From the NCBI GenBank assembly GCA_035690865.1, contig DASSKE010000005.1, positions 62,001-126,000 on the forward strand: a stretch of DNA of 64,000 nucleotides, written 5' to 3'. Each line of letters opens with the position of its first letter. The stretch's first letter is position 1. Made by a program: the position numbers and the translations under genes. The stretch is from CAMLQK01 sp035690865. Lineage in GTDB: Bacteria > Patescibacteriota > Saccharimonadia > Saccharimonadales > UBA4665. The notes under the pieces were generated by a model. It was not told the DNA's origin. It saw nothing but the letters and a program-made list of their open reading frames with translations, and ran no database searches. Shown piece after piece: positions 16,292-24,765 of this stretch.

Positions 16292-18523
16292 TTATTGATC
16301 CACGGTTTCAATGGGTGCAAAGGCAATGTTGAGCTTTTTTGCGCCCTTGCCCTTAAAGTAAATGGTGGCGTTATCGCCCTGCACTTCAACCACCTGGCCT
16401 ATGCCAAACACTTTGTGCTTAATCATGTCCCCTTCGTTTACCTCTGGAACGTAGCGCGGCTCACCGTCATCTATAGCCGCTTCTTCGGCGTCATCCTCAG
16501 GCAGATTCTGCGGACCAAACTGCATTGCGCCGCCGTAAGCATCGCTACTGGCTGGCTTAAAGTCGGGGTCAACCTCCGACAAAAAGCGCGACGGCGGATT
16601 GTGCTGCACGGCGCCAAACAGCATACGGCTTACCGTATACAGCATATACAACTCCTCGCGGGCGCGTGTCATGCCTACATAACAAAGGCGGCGCTCTTCT
16701 TCCATTTCAAACTGGTCATATAGCGCACGGGAGTGCGGAAAAACCCCTTCTTCCATGCCAACCATAAACACCGCCGGAAATTCCAGCCCCTTTGCGGCAT
16801 GCAGAGTCATGAGCGTTACGGCATTGCCTTCGGTATCGGCCTGGTCAACATCACTCACTAATGAGACTTCCTCAAGAAAAGTCTCGAGACCTTCGTCTTG
16901 GTAATTCTGCGCCACACTCAAAAGTTCTTTTACGTTTTCGACACGAGACTCGCCCGCCGGTGTGCCATCGTTAATAAGATTGAGGTAGTCGAGGCGGCGA
17001 ATAATGCTGTCTAAGATTGCGCTAGGAGGTGTTTCGCTATTCATTAGGTCGCGCATTGTTTCGAGCATACTGCCAAACTCACTGAGGCCATTTATAGCTC
17101 TATCAGTAAGCATCTCACACTCCGCCACCTCTGTAAGTGCTTGGTACAACGTCATTTTGTTGTTCTGCTTCCACTGAAAGAACTTTTCGACAGACTTAGC
17201 GCCCACATTGCGTGCCGGCAAGTTAACAACCCGCTGAAAGCTGGCACGATCTTCGGGCTGGTAAATAAGCCGTACGTAGGCCATGAGGTCTTTAATTTCT
17301 TTACGGTCATAGAATCGTTGGCCGCCAATAATACGGTACGGGATGCCGTAGTGAATAAAGTTTTCTTCTACGGTGCGGCTCTGTGCATTGGTGCGGTACA
17401 ACACCGCAAAATCGCTATACTTGCGGTTTTTACCATCTACGCCGTTGCGAATGCGGCGTACAATTGCCTCGCCCTCGGCTCGTTCGTTGGCCACTTGCAG
17501 CATTTGCACTGGCATACCTTCGTTAGAGTCGGTCCACAGCTTTTTATCTGAGCGCTGGGTATTTTTAGTGATAACCGTGTGAGCGGCATCCAGGATCGCC
17601 TTGGTACTGCGGTAATTCTGTTCCAGCTTGATGATAGTTGCGTCGGGATAATCTTTTTCAAAGTTAAGAATATTACGAAAATCAGCGCCGCGCCAGCTGT
17701 AGATACTCTGCCAATCGTCGCCCACAACGGCAATATTCTGGCTTGCATTAGTCATAAGCTGTACCAGCTTGTACTGCGCAGCGTTTGTATCCTGGTATTC
17801 ATCGATCATGATATAGCGGAAGCGTTTTTGCCATTTTTGACGCACTTCTTTTTGACTGCTCATCATACCGACAGTGCGGTTAATGAGGTCGTCAAAGTCG
17901 AGCGCCGCCGCTTCGCGCAAGGCTGCTTCGTAGCGCGGGTATACCTTAGCGGCCGCGCGCTCGGCGGGGCTAGAGCCGGCGCCAGCGAGCTGCTCGGGCG
18001 TTTGCATATCGTTTTTTGCATTACTAATAATGCCGGCAATCACTTTGGCAGGGAAGCTTTTCTCGTCAATCATCATCTCTTTGCAGGCTTGTTTAACAGC
18101 TGACATGCGGTCTGACTCATCCCAAATAACAAAACTGCGCGGAATGCCGATGCTCTCCCCGTCTTGGCGCAAAATACGAACACAAATTGAATGAAAAGTA
18201 CCCATGTACGGCATAAAGCTACGGTTATCAGGGTCTTCGCCAAGCAGCTGGGCAACCCGCTCACGCATTTCGCGGGCCGCTTTATTGGTAAATGTCACGG
18301 CCAGAATATTGTACGGTGAGGCTTTGCGCGTTGAGATGAGGTAGGCGATACGGTGGGTTAGGGTTTTGGTCTTGCCCGAGCCAGCCCCCGCTTGGATGAG
18401 CAGCGGACCTTCGGTAGTCTCTACGGCACGTCGCTGTTCAGGGTTAAGGCCACGCACAAGTTCGCTAGGCGCGTCTTTGGTGGGCTCGTCTGCCCATGGA
18501 TCTTCAATTACCTCTTGAATCAT
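16292..18523 (-). CDS. pcrA: ATP-dependent DNA helicase PcrA/UvrD
   Basis: 743 residues from the ATG at 18523, where a TACAAT -10 box lies close upstream. Superfamily 1A motifs are present: Walker A 'QAGAGSGKTKTLTHRIAYL', Ia 'AVTFTNKAAREM', II 'MIDEYQDTN', III 'VVGDDWQSIYSWRGAD', IV 'LEQNYRST', V/VI 'VTLMTLHAAKGLEF' and 'CYVGMTRA'. The C-terminus carries a PcrA Tudor-like domain ('GDMIKHKVFGIGQVVEVQG') that binds RNA polymerase. It acts in nucleotide excision repair, replication restart and transcription-coupled repair. An open-frame extension to 18553 is possible but less likely. Confidence 0.93.
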   Translation of the reverse strand: MIQEVIEDPWADEPTKDAPSELVRGLNPEQRRAVETTEGPLLIQAGAGSGKTKTLTHRIAYLISTRKASPYNILAVTFTNKAAREMRERVAQLLGEDPDNRSFMPYMGTFHSICVRILRQDGESIGIPRSFVIWDESDRMSAVKQACKEMMIDEKSFPAKVIAGIISNAKNDMQTPEQLAGAGSSPAERAAAKVYPRYEAALREAAALDFDDLINRTVGMMSSQKEVRQKWQKRFRYIMIDEYQDTNAAQYKLVQLMTNASQNIAVVGDDWQSIYSWRGADFRNILNFEKDYPDATIIKLEQNYRSTKAILDAAHTVITKNTQRSDKKLWTDSNEGMPVQMLQVANERAEGEAIVRRIRNGVDGKNRKYSDFAVLYRTNAQSRTVEENFIHYGIPYRIIGGQRFYDRKEIKDLMAYVRLIYQPEDRASFQRVVNLPARNVGAKSVEKFFQWKQNNKMTLYQALTEVAECEMLTDRAINGLSEFGSMLETMRDLMNSETPPSAILDSIIRRLDYLNLINDGTPAGESRVENVKELLSVAQNYQDEGLETFLEEVSLVSDVDQADTEGNAVTLMTLHAAKGLEFPAVFMVGMEEGVFPHSRALYDQFEMEEERRLCYVGMTRAREELYMLYTVSRMLFGAVQHNPPSRFLSEVDPDFKPASSDAYGGAMQFGPQNLPEDDAEEAAIDDGEPRYVPEVNEGDMIKHKVFGIGQVVEVQGDNATIYFKGKGAKKLNIAFAPIETVDQ

Positions 18524-18560
18524 CACGCTTATTGTAACAAGTTTTGGCCCCAAACGCCTG

Positions 18561-18595
18561 TTGCAATTTTAGATACAGGCGGCTACACTTGCCGG
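18561..18595 (+). promoter_or_regulatory. Promoter TTGCAA-17-TACACT abutting the start codon
   Basis: TTGCAA (18561-18566), a 17-bp spacer and TACACT (18584-18589), then 6 bp to the ATG at 18596. The expected transcription start coincides with the A of the ATG, so the mRNA is leaderless. Confidence 0.65.
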
Positions 18596-19513
18596 ATGAC
18601 CCACGAGAACCATCATTCTGCCGCCAATAACCCCGACAAACCCCATCCGCACCACGTCTTCCCTCCTTTTATACAAGATGCTTTAGCTGATGAAGATCCG
18701 CTAACTGTTTTGGAGATGGGCGGTGTGGTTTTGGACGGCGGTGTGCCGCTACCCTTTGCCGCCCAAGTAAATGCCCATTTTCCAGCCTGGGAAGAACGTA
18801 TCCGCATGGGAGAGACTGCTGGACTTACCGACGAAATTGCCCGTCTGATGGACGAAGGCCAACAGGAATACCCTAAATCTTCTCTGTGGGATGGATACCG
18901 CAGCTTTTTTGTACGTGAATATATCTTAGCGGGAGAGTCCGATGAGGCCGTCAGCCTTATGACCACCATGCAATCACAGCATGCCCAGGCCAGAATTGCT
19001 GTTGATATGGCTGCCCTGCTCGACCTAACCGGCCGCGACGGTCAAGCTCTTATTCTTGATAAGATATTAGATACATACGTGGAGGCCGCAGATCAGCCAC
19101 AACTCCTGGGCTATATCCGCGCCTTGGCTGATGCATACATTGACGTTGACCCGCAAGCCGAAACTATTTCGATGCTCGAAGCTATCTTAGCTGAGGAAGA
19201 CGCCTTCTTTGATCCGCTCCACAGCTGGCGTGACTCACAAAAGATTGCCCACCCCGAGCTAGATTGGGATGGGCTTTGTGGCATTATTGTCCGTGACGAA
19301 CACTGGGCGGACGTTCCTTTTTCGGTGCGCCGTTCTATGATGAAGCAATGGGGTTTAGCTATGAGCAAGTGCCAACAGCGTGATTTTGACCTGGCTGCTG
19401 CCTGCATGGCCCAAATTAATGTCTACAACCAACAATTTCCCACTGCTGCCGTGTGGGGGCATCTCAGGATGATCCTCTTTGAAGCTTCTATCGACGACGA
19501 TCCGGAATCTTAG
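18596..19513 (+). CDS. Hypothetical acidic helical protein
   Basis: 305 residues, not recognised. After a His/Pro-rich start the protein is acidic and helical, with repeated ~35-residue helical pairs ('QARIAVDMAALLDLTGRDGQ', 'AETISMLEAILAEEDAF') resembling tetratricopeptide-like repeats. No signal peptide or membrane span. The start is set by the abutting promoter; the frame extends upstream into the divergent helicase gene and that part is excluded. Its stop overlaps the convergent proline-rich gene by 4 bp. Confidence 0.7.
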   Translation: MTHENHHSAANNPDKPHPHHVFPPFIQDALADEDPLTVLEMGGVVLDGGVPLPFAAQVNAHFPAWEERIRMGETAGLTDEIARLMDEGQQEYPKSSLWDGYRSFFVREYILAGESDEAVSLMTTMQSQHAQARIAVDMAALLDLTGRDGQALILDKILDTYVEAADQPQLLGYIRALADAYIDVDPQAETISMLEAILAEEDAFFDPLHSWRDSQKIAHPELDWDGLCGIIVRDEHWADVPFSVRRSMMKQWGLAMSKCQQRDFDLAAACMAQINVYNQQFPTAAVWGHLRMILFEASIDDDPES

Positions 19514-20232
19514 GTGCTAAAGAAGTGGGTATGCGGAATATTCATTACCACAAAACCCGCATCGAGTAGGATATCGAATATAACCGCACCAATGATAAGC
19601 AGAATCAATAGGGCCACCAGCACATTCTTGAGCGCGCCTGCTGAATGATGGTGGTGAGATACCACTGCCGTGGGCATGGTATCTGGAGCTGCCGTTTCGT
19701 CTTCGTCAGTTAACGCCTCGAGTTTTGGCTGGGGCGCAGGCTGCGATGCTGGCTGGGGCTGTGATTGTAGTTCTGGCTGGGGCTGCGGCGGTGCAATAGT
19801 AGGCTCAGGTGGCTCTACGCTTGCCGGAGGTTCCTGAACAATCGGCTCCTGAGTAATCTCGTTAGTATCTGTTGGGCTAGATACCTCTGGCCGAGGAGCT
19901 TCTTCTGCCTCTTGGGGTGGAACTTCTGACTGCGCCGAAACTTCTTCTGCTACTGGCTTTGGCGGTTCAGGCGTTGGGGCCGGCTCCGATGAAGCTGGAA
20001 CTTCTACTGTAGCGCTAAGCGGTGCTACGGTTACCCTTTCGTGCCCGCCGAGCAATCGACGTTCGTCGTCGATATCACGGGCCATCATAGGATCTTGTAC
20101 TTGTGGTTTATGGCCAACAATTGCCGGCTTTGATGTAGGTGAGGCCAACGAATGGCCAGGGCGGGCAACATCAAATATCTTTCCATTTCCCAGGGAAGTT
20201 GTTGGTGTTGCCGGTTTATTAGTTGGTTTCAT
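19510..20232 (-). CDS. Proline-rich protein with C-terminal membrane anchor
   Basis: 240 residues. Residues ~75-175 are a Pro/Glu/Gln-rich low-complexity tract ('PTPEPPKPVAEE', 'PPQPQPELQSQPQPA'). A short HHHH cluster follows, then one strong transmembrane helix near 205-227 ('NVLVALLILLIIGAVIFDIL') and a ~15-residue tail outside. This is a tail-anchored topology with a cytoplasmic or wall-spanning rod; orientation is not certain. It overlaps the end of tpiA by 14 bp, so it is the last gene of the glycolytic operon, yet nothing links it to glycolysis biochemically. No family was recognised. Confidence 0.75.
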   Translation of the reverse strand: MKPTNKPATPTTSLGNGKIFDVARPGHSLASPTSKPAIVGHKPQVQDPMMARDIDDERRLLGGHERVTVAPLSATVEVPASSEPAPTPEPPKPVAEEVSAQSEVPPQEAEEAPRPEVSSPTDTNEITQEPIVQEPPASVEPPEPTIAPPQPQPELQSQPQPASQPAPQPKLEALTDEDETAAPDTMPTAVVSHHHHSAGALKNVLVALLILLIIGAVIFDILLDAGFVVMNIPHTHFFST

Positions 20233-21013
20233 CTTGTAGCTCGTGCTGCAACCGGTAGGCTGCGTCTATTATGCCTGCAAACTTGTAAGGATTAATGCTC
20301 GCTCCACCTACGAGTGCGCCGTCACAGCCAGCTACTTCCAAGTAACCACGCACCGTATTCTCATCAACACTGCCGCCATAGAGCACTCGTACCTGCCCTG
20401 CCACTTTTTCGCCATACAATGCGGCAATTTGCGCTCTAATAAAAGCAATTGCTTCTTCGGCCTCATGTGGCTTGGCTAATTGCCCGCCAAAGGTACTAAT
20501 GGCCCATACTGGTTCGTAGGCGATTACCATGTTACTCACCTCTTTGGCGGTTACATTGCCCAATGCAGAAACAATCTGGTCGTGCAAGACTTGCGTTGCC
20601 TGACCTTCTTTGCGCTCCTGGTGCGTCTCGCCCACGCACAAGATAGGGGTAATTTCATTGCGGAAAGCCGCCTGCACTTTATCACGTACAGTCGCCAAAT
20701 CTTCACTAAAGTAAATACGTCGCTCGCTATGGCCAATAATGGCGTAGTGCACTAGGTCACGCAGCATAGTGAACGATACTTCGCCAGTAAAGGCGCCCTC
20801 GTCGCGATAATGAGCATTCTGGGCCGCCAACCGGAATTTACGCCGATCGATTTGCAAGCTCAATGGCTGCAAAGACAACAAGCTTGGAGCCAAAACCACT
20901 TCTATATCGCGATGAATACGTGTGCGTTCCTGCAGGCGATGAATAAGCAAGCTACCCTGACTAACGTTCAGGTGCATTTTCCAGTTTGCAACTAACAAAA
21001 TCTTCTGTGCCAT
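20219..21013 (-). CDS. tpiA: Triosephosphate isomerase
   Basis: 264 residues. The catalytic residues are all visible: Lys in 'ANWKMHL' near the N-terminus, His in 'IIGHSERRIYF', and Glu in 'AYEPVWAIST' before the flexible loop. The phosphate-binding 'VLYGGSVDENT' and 'ALVGGASINP' follow. It interconverts dihydroxyacetone phosphate and glyceraldehyde 3-phosphate. It lies third in the pyk-pgk-tpiA operon. Confidence 0.96.
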   Translation of the reverse strand: MAQKILLVANWKMHLNVSQGSLLIHRLQERTRIHRDIEVVLAPSLLSLQPLSLQIDRRKFRLAAQNAHYRDEGAFTGEVSFTMLRDLVHYAIIGHSERRIYFSEDLATVRDKVQAAFRNEITPILCVGETHQERKEGQATQVLHDQIVSALGNVTAKEVSNMVIAYEPVWAISTFGGQLAKPHEAEEAIAFIRAQIAALYGEKVAGQVRVLYGGSVDENTVRGYLEVAGCDGALVGGASINPYKFAGIIDAAYRLQHELQDETN

Positions 21014-21072
21014 ACTCTTATCTATAGCTTAGCATAAGCGCTATGTGCTGCAAAATCTACAATTATTGCTGT

Positions 21073-22359
21073 TCAGGCATCTTGCAGCGCCTCTACGCCA
21101 GGCAATGTGCGCCCAGCCATGAGGTCAAGACTCGCCCCGCCGCCCGTGGAAACATGATTAAAAGAGGTTGTAAGGTCACGATCCTCAACATAGCCAACAG
21201 TGTCACCGCCGCCTACTAAGCTGAAGGGCCGGTGTCCATAATCGCCTAGCATCGCATCAATGACCAGATCGGTGCCATGAGCAAACGGACCGACTGGCCC
21301 CTGCAGCCCCTTAACTTCAGTTACGCCCATGGTGCCGTTCCAGATAACAGTATTGGCCAGCTGGATACTACCGGCAATAAAGGCGCCCGAGAATGGGCCG
21401 ATGTCTAAGATCATCTCATTCTCGCCTACCTTAAGGCTGGATTGATCGGGCTTTTTAGGATAACTCTGAATGTCTGCCACGGCGTGCGTTCCCCAGTCTA
21501 CAATGCGGGTCGGTGCAGTTTTATCAAGCGATGAAGCCACAACACCATCTTGCGGAACATACAACACAAAACGCTCCTGCTTGGCCTTTTCGCGCGCCTT
21601 TGCCAGGATGTCTTTGGCAATCGGCACATCATTCTCTTCGATTTTGCTTTTAGCTACATCTACGCCTTCGGCTGCCAAAAAAGTGTTAGCCATAGCTCCA
21701 CCGATTGCTATCAGATCGGCAATTTCTATAAAGCGGTTAATGACGTCTATTTTGTCGGATATTTTTGCTCCACCCACAATGGCCACCAGCGGTCGTTCCG
21801 GCGCGTCCATTACACGGGTAATCGTGTCAACTTCTTTTTGCAGCAATAAACCTGCCACACTTGGCAGGCAATGCGTTATGGCATCGGTACTGGCGTGGGC
21901 GCGATGCACCACGCCAAAGCCGTCCTGCACGAATATCTCACCATATTTGGCAAGCTTGGCAGCAAACTCTTCGTTATTTGCTTCTTCTTCAGGATAAAAA
22001 CGGATATTCTCGAGTAGCAATATCTCGCCGGGCTTAAGTGCCTCGGCCTGTTTATAGGCGTCGGCGCACAAACAGTCGTCGCTGAACTTTACCCCTTGTT
22101 CAAGAAGTTCGCTAAGCCGCTTTGCAACGGGTTTTAAGCTGAACTTTACATCGGGCTTTCCCTGAGGCCGCCCCAGGTGTGAGATAACAACAATCTTAGC
22201 CCCTTTTGCCTGCAACGCCTTAAGGGTAGGAATAGACTGTTTAATGCGATAGTCGTTGGCGACCTGGCCATCTTCGGTAAGGGGAACGTTGTAGTCAGCG
22301 CGCAATAATATGCGTTTGCCCTGAACATCTACGTCATTAATGGTCTTTTTTGTAAACAT
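21073..22359 (-). CDS. pgk: Phosphoglycerate kinase
   Basis: 428 residues, a little longer than the usual ~395-415. The N-domain has 'RILLRADYNVPL' and 'VVISHLGRPQGKPD'; the hinge region 'VAIVGGAKISDKIDVI' and the nucleotide-binding 'VGGGDTV' and 'HVSTGGGASLDLMAGRTLPG' are clear. The usual N-G-P-M-G-V-F-E loop reads 'WNGTMGVTE', a local substitution next to the nucleotide site. It makes ATP from 1,3-bisphosphoglycerate. A good ribosome site (GGGGCGGG) precedes the ATG. Confidence 0.96.
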   Translation of the reverse strand: MFTKKTINDVDVQGKRILLRADYNVPLTEDGQVANDYRIKQSIPTLKALQAKGAKIVVISHLGRPQGKPDVKFSLKPVAKRLSELLEQGVKFSDDCLCADAYKQAEALKPGEILLLENIRFYPEEEANNEEFAAKLAKYGEIFVQDGFGVVHRAHASTDAITHCLPSVAGLLLQKEVDTITRVMDAPERPLVAIVGGAKISDKIDVINRFIEIADLIAIGGAMANTFLAAEGVDVAKSKIEENDVPIAKDILAKAREKAKQERFVLYVPQDGVVASSLDKTAPTRIVDWGTHAVADIQSYPKKPDQSSLKVGENEMILDIGPFSGAFIAGSIQLANTVIWNGTMGVTEVKGLQGPVGPFAHGTDLVIDAMLGDYGHRPFSLVGGGDTVGYVEDRDLTTSFNHVSTGGGASLDLMAGRTLPGVEALQDA

Positions 22360-22409
22360 GCCCGCCCCTTTACCGATTATGGTTATGCTACCGGTATTAT
22401 ACCAAAGTT

Positions 22410-23840
22410 CTACTCAAGAACGCGCACTTTGATGGTGTCAGTACCGCCGATAATGCCCGGCTGCTTGCCAGATACAATTACAATGCGGTCGCCAGCTTTA
22501 AAGGCGCCTTGCTCTTTGAGCCACTCGGCGACGTTAGCGCCCACGCCTTCGCTATCATCACGCAAATAGGTATGGCTGGCATACATTAATGCAAGCTGTG
22601 TGGCCACGCGAGGTGTTGAGGTAACGGTGATGATTGGCATTTGCGGGCGATGGCTTGCGATACTCAACGCTGTTACGCCAGATTTTGTCTGGGCCACAAT
22701 GGCAGCTGCATGAATTTGGTGCGCAAGGGCCATCACGCCCGAGCTAATGGCGTCCTGTAGGTCATTAGAAGCCAGCGGCCGGTCAACGGGGTTAAGCGAC
22801 GCGTTTGACTGGGTATATAAAATAACTCGGCGCATAGTTTCGATAGCTTCGATAGGGAAGTTACCGTTTGCCGTTTCGTCGCTCAGCATAACTGCGTCCG
22901 CACCGGTAATAACCGCGCTAGCTACATCTGATACTTCGGCACGAGTCGGCTCTGGGCTGTCGGTCATACTAATGAGCATCTGCGTAGCTACGATGCTAAT
23001 TTTGCCGTATTTTTGGCAAAGGCCAATAATCTGGCGCTGCACGACTGGCACCGCCTCAGGGCTTACCTCTACCGCTAGGTCACCGCGAGCGACCATAACG
23101 CCATCACTCGCTTTTACAATCTCTTCAAGAGCGTCGTCTTCGATTGCAGCCTTGGTTTCGATTTTTGCAATAAGTTTTACGTCCGAACCATAGCCCTGTA
23201 AAATTTCGCGTAAACGATGAATATCGGCTGCGCTTTGCACAAAGCTCAATGCTACATAGTCGATGTCTTGCGTAGTACCAAAATCAATATCAGTCAGGTC
23301 TTTCTCGGTTAAGATATCACCGCCAAAGTCGGTGTCAGGTAGGTTGAGGCCTTTACGCTTCAACAGATAGCCATCGTTGTCAATCTGCACGGTAAGTACT
23401 TTGCCCTGAATGTCGGCAACCACACCACGCAAGCGGCCATCAAACAAAAAGAGACGTTCACCAACCTGCACTTTGGTACTGAGGTCGTACTGAAGAGGAA
23501 TAATACCTGATTCTTCGTAATTGCTGCCCAGGGCAAACTGCAACGCGTCACCGGCCTTAACCTCAATGCGGCCTTCGAAATCACCAAGACGAATCTTTGG
23601 ACCTTGCAAGTCCTGTAAAATAGCAACGTTGCGCCCGGCTTTTTTACTTGCTTCACGGATCCATTCCACACGGCGGGCGTGCTCTTCGTGGGTACCATGG
23701 CTAAAGTTCAAGCGAAAAGCGTTGACGCCGCCAGCGAGCATCTGCTCTATCTTTTCATAGCTATCGGTGGCCGGACCAACGGTCGCCAATATTTTAGTCC
23801 GCTTAAAGACTTTTTGTTCCTGTGTCTGGTTTTGTGTCAT
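22410..23840 (-). CDS. pyk: Pyruvate kinase
   Basis: 476 residues. The barrel motifs 'AFRLNFSHGTHEEH', 'ILQDLQGPKIRLGDF', 'LIAKIETKAAIE', 'DGVMVARGDLAVEV' (Mg/substrate loop) and 'ATQMLISMTDSPEPTRAEVSD' are diagnostic, with the mobile B domain between. The C-domain ends 'VIVSGKQPGIIGGTDTIKV'. It converts PEP and ADP to pyruvate and ATP. It is the first gene of the glycolytic operon. The energy-yielding lower part of glycolysis grouped like this fits a fermentative organism with reduced metabolism. Confidence 0.96.
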   Translation of the reverse strand: MTQNQTQEQKVFKRTKILATVGPATDSYEKIEQMLAGGVNAFRLNFSHGTHEEHARRVEWIREASKKAGRNVAILQDLQGPKIRLGDFEGRIEVKAGDALQFALGSNYEESGIIPLQYDLSTKVQVGERLFLFDGRLRGVVADIQGKVLTVQIDNDGYLLKRKGLNLPDTDFGGDILTEKDLTDIDFGTTQDIDYVALSFVQSAADIHRLREILQGYGSDVKLIAKIETKAAIEDDALEEIVKASDGVMVARGDLAVEVSPEAVPVVQRQIIGLCQKYGKISIVATQMLISMTDSPEPTRAEVSDVASAVITGADAVMLSDETANGNFPIEAIETMRRVILYTQSNASLNPVDRPLASNDLQDAISSGVMALAHQIHAAAIVAQTKSGVTALSIASHRPQMPIITVTSTPRVATQLALMYASHTYLRDDSEGVGANVAEWLKEQGAFKAGDRIVIVSGKQPGIIGGTDTIKVRVLE

Positions 23841-23976
23841 TGCAACTCTCTCCTACGTGCGGTCAACTAAATATGCACCTAATGGTATATTATGCTCCCC
23901 ACATACTGTGTTTTTCAATACCTGGCTCACAAAATTGCAAAAATTACACAAAAATGCTATCGTATTACTCTGAAAG

Positions 23977-24765
23977 ATGCCCGAGCTTTGTCCCGACAGC
24001 TATAAATCCTGGCCGCGGCCCCTTACCGAACAACAGCTTGGTGAGGCCGTTGTTCAGGCTACGCTGGCTCACGCTGCATCAGGCGAGGCATTTACTACCC
24101 GTGATCTCTTTGTACAGTTGCGCGATGAGTACCTATTACCGCCAACACAAGATTTTGCCCATTATTTTAGAGGAGTTATTCGTCCGGCGGTTGTTGCTCA
24201 CGTCGAGGTTCAGGGCGGCTTGGCCGAATGGCAGGAGAGTCCGGCCGAAATCGGCAATAACTACTCGCTTATCCTCTTTCAGCCAGAGGAAGAAACGCCT
24301 GCCAACCCTCCCACCGAAGACACAACAGAGGCGGCAGACCGGCAGGCAAATGCCGAGAATCCGGACGAGCTCAATCTTAACATTGCAGGCCTCATCTTGG
24401 ACGCGATTAAGGATCACAAGCATCCCGACCAGTACATAAATCAATCGGCCTTGCTTGCCATGCTTAAAGAGCAGTATAGCATTAAAGCCGAGCAAGCAAG
24501 AAGTACCATTGGTCACTTAGAGCAGTACGGTATGCTTGACGTCTTTAAAAAATCCTCGCGAAAGCATGGCGGCCCTTTTATTGCCGTAGCCTGGAGTGAC
24601 CCTAAAATCAGCCGCACCTGGCGTCTACACCAGGAAACAGTTATTAAATATCTCAAGAACCCCCATGACGCAGCCAGTACTTTTATGCCAACACCATTAA
24701 ATCGGCGTGAACGAAGAAGTCGCCAGGGCCGAACTGCTAAAGACGGGCGTTCCAGGCAAAGGTAG
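23977..24765 (+). CDS. Hypothetical protein
   Basis: 262 residues, not recognised. Residues ~10-115 and ~130-220 both read as helix-rich units with charged loops, and 'INQSALLAMLKEQYSIKAEQ' followed by 'IGHLEQYGMLDVF' resembles a winged-helix domain. A Pro/Glu/Ala-rich linker (~105-125) separates the units, and the tail is strongly basic ('NRRERRSRQGRTAKDGRSRQ'), which suggests nucleic-acid binding. It has a TATTAC -10-like box 8 bp upstream. It overlaps the convergent beta-helix gene by 29 bp. Confidence 0.7.
   Translation: MPELCPDSYKSWPRPLTEQQLGEAVVQATLAHAASGEAFTTRDLFVQLRDEYLLPPTQDFAHYFRGVIRPAVVAHVEVQGGLAEWQESPAEIGNNYSLILFQPEEETPANPPTEDTTEAADRQANAENPDELNLNIAGLILDAIKDHKHPDQYINQSALLAMLKEQYSIKAEQARSTIGHLEQYGMLDVFKKSSRKHGGPFIAVAWSDPKISRTWRLHQETVIKYLKNPHDAASTFMPTPLNRRERRSRQGRTAKDGRSRQR

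Noticed and set aside
18392..18595. Upstream extension of the forward 305-codon gene
   Set aside because: It is antisense to the pcrA start region; the TTGCAA-17-TACACT promoter lies inside it and sets the start at 18596.
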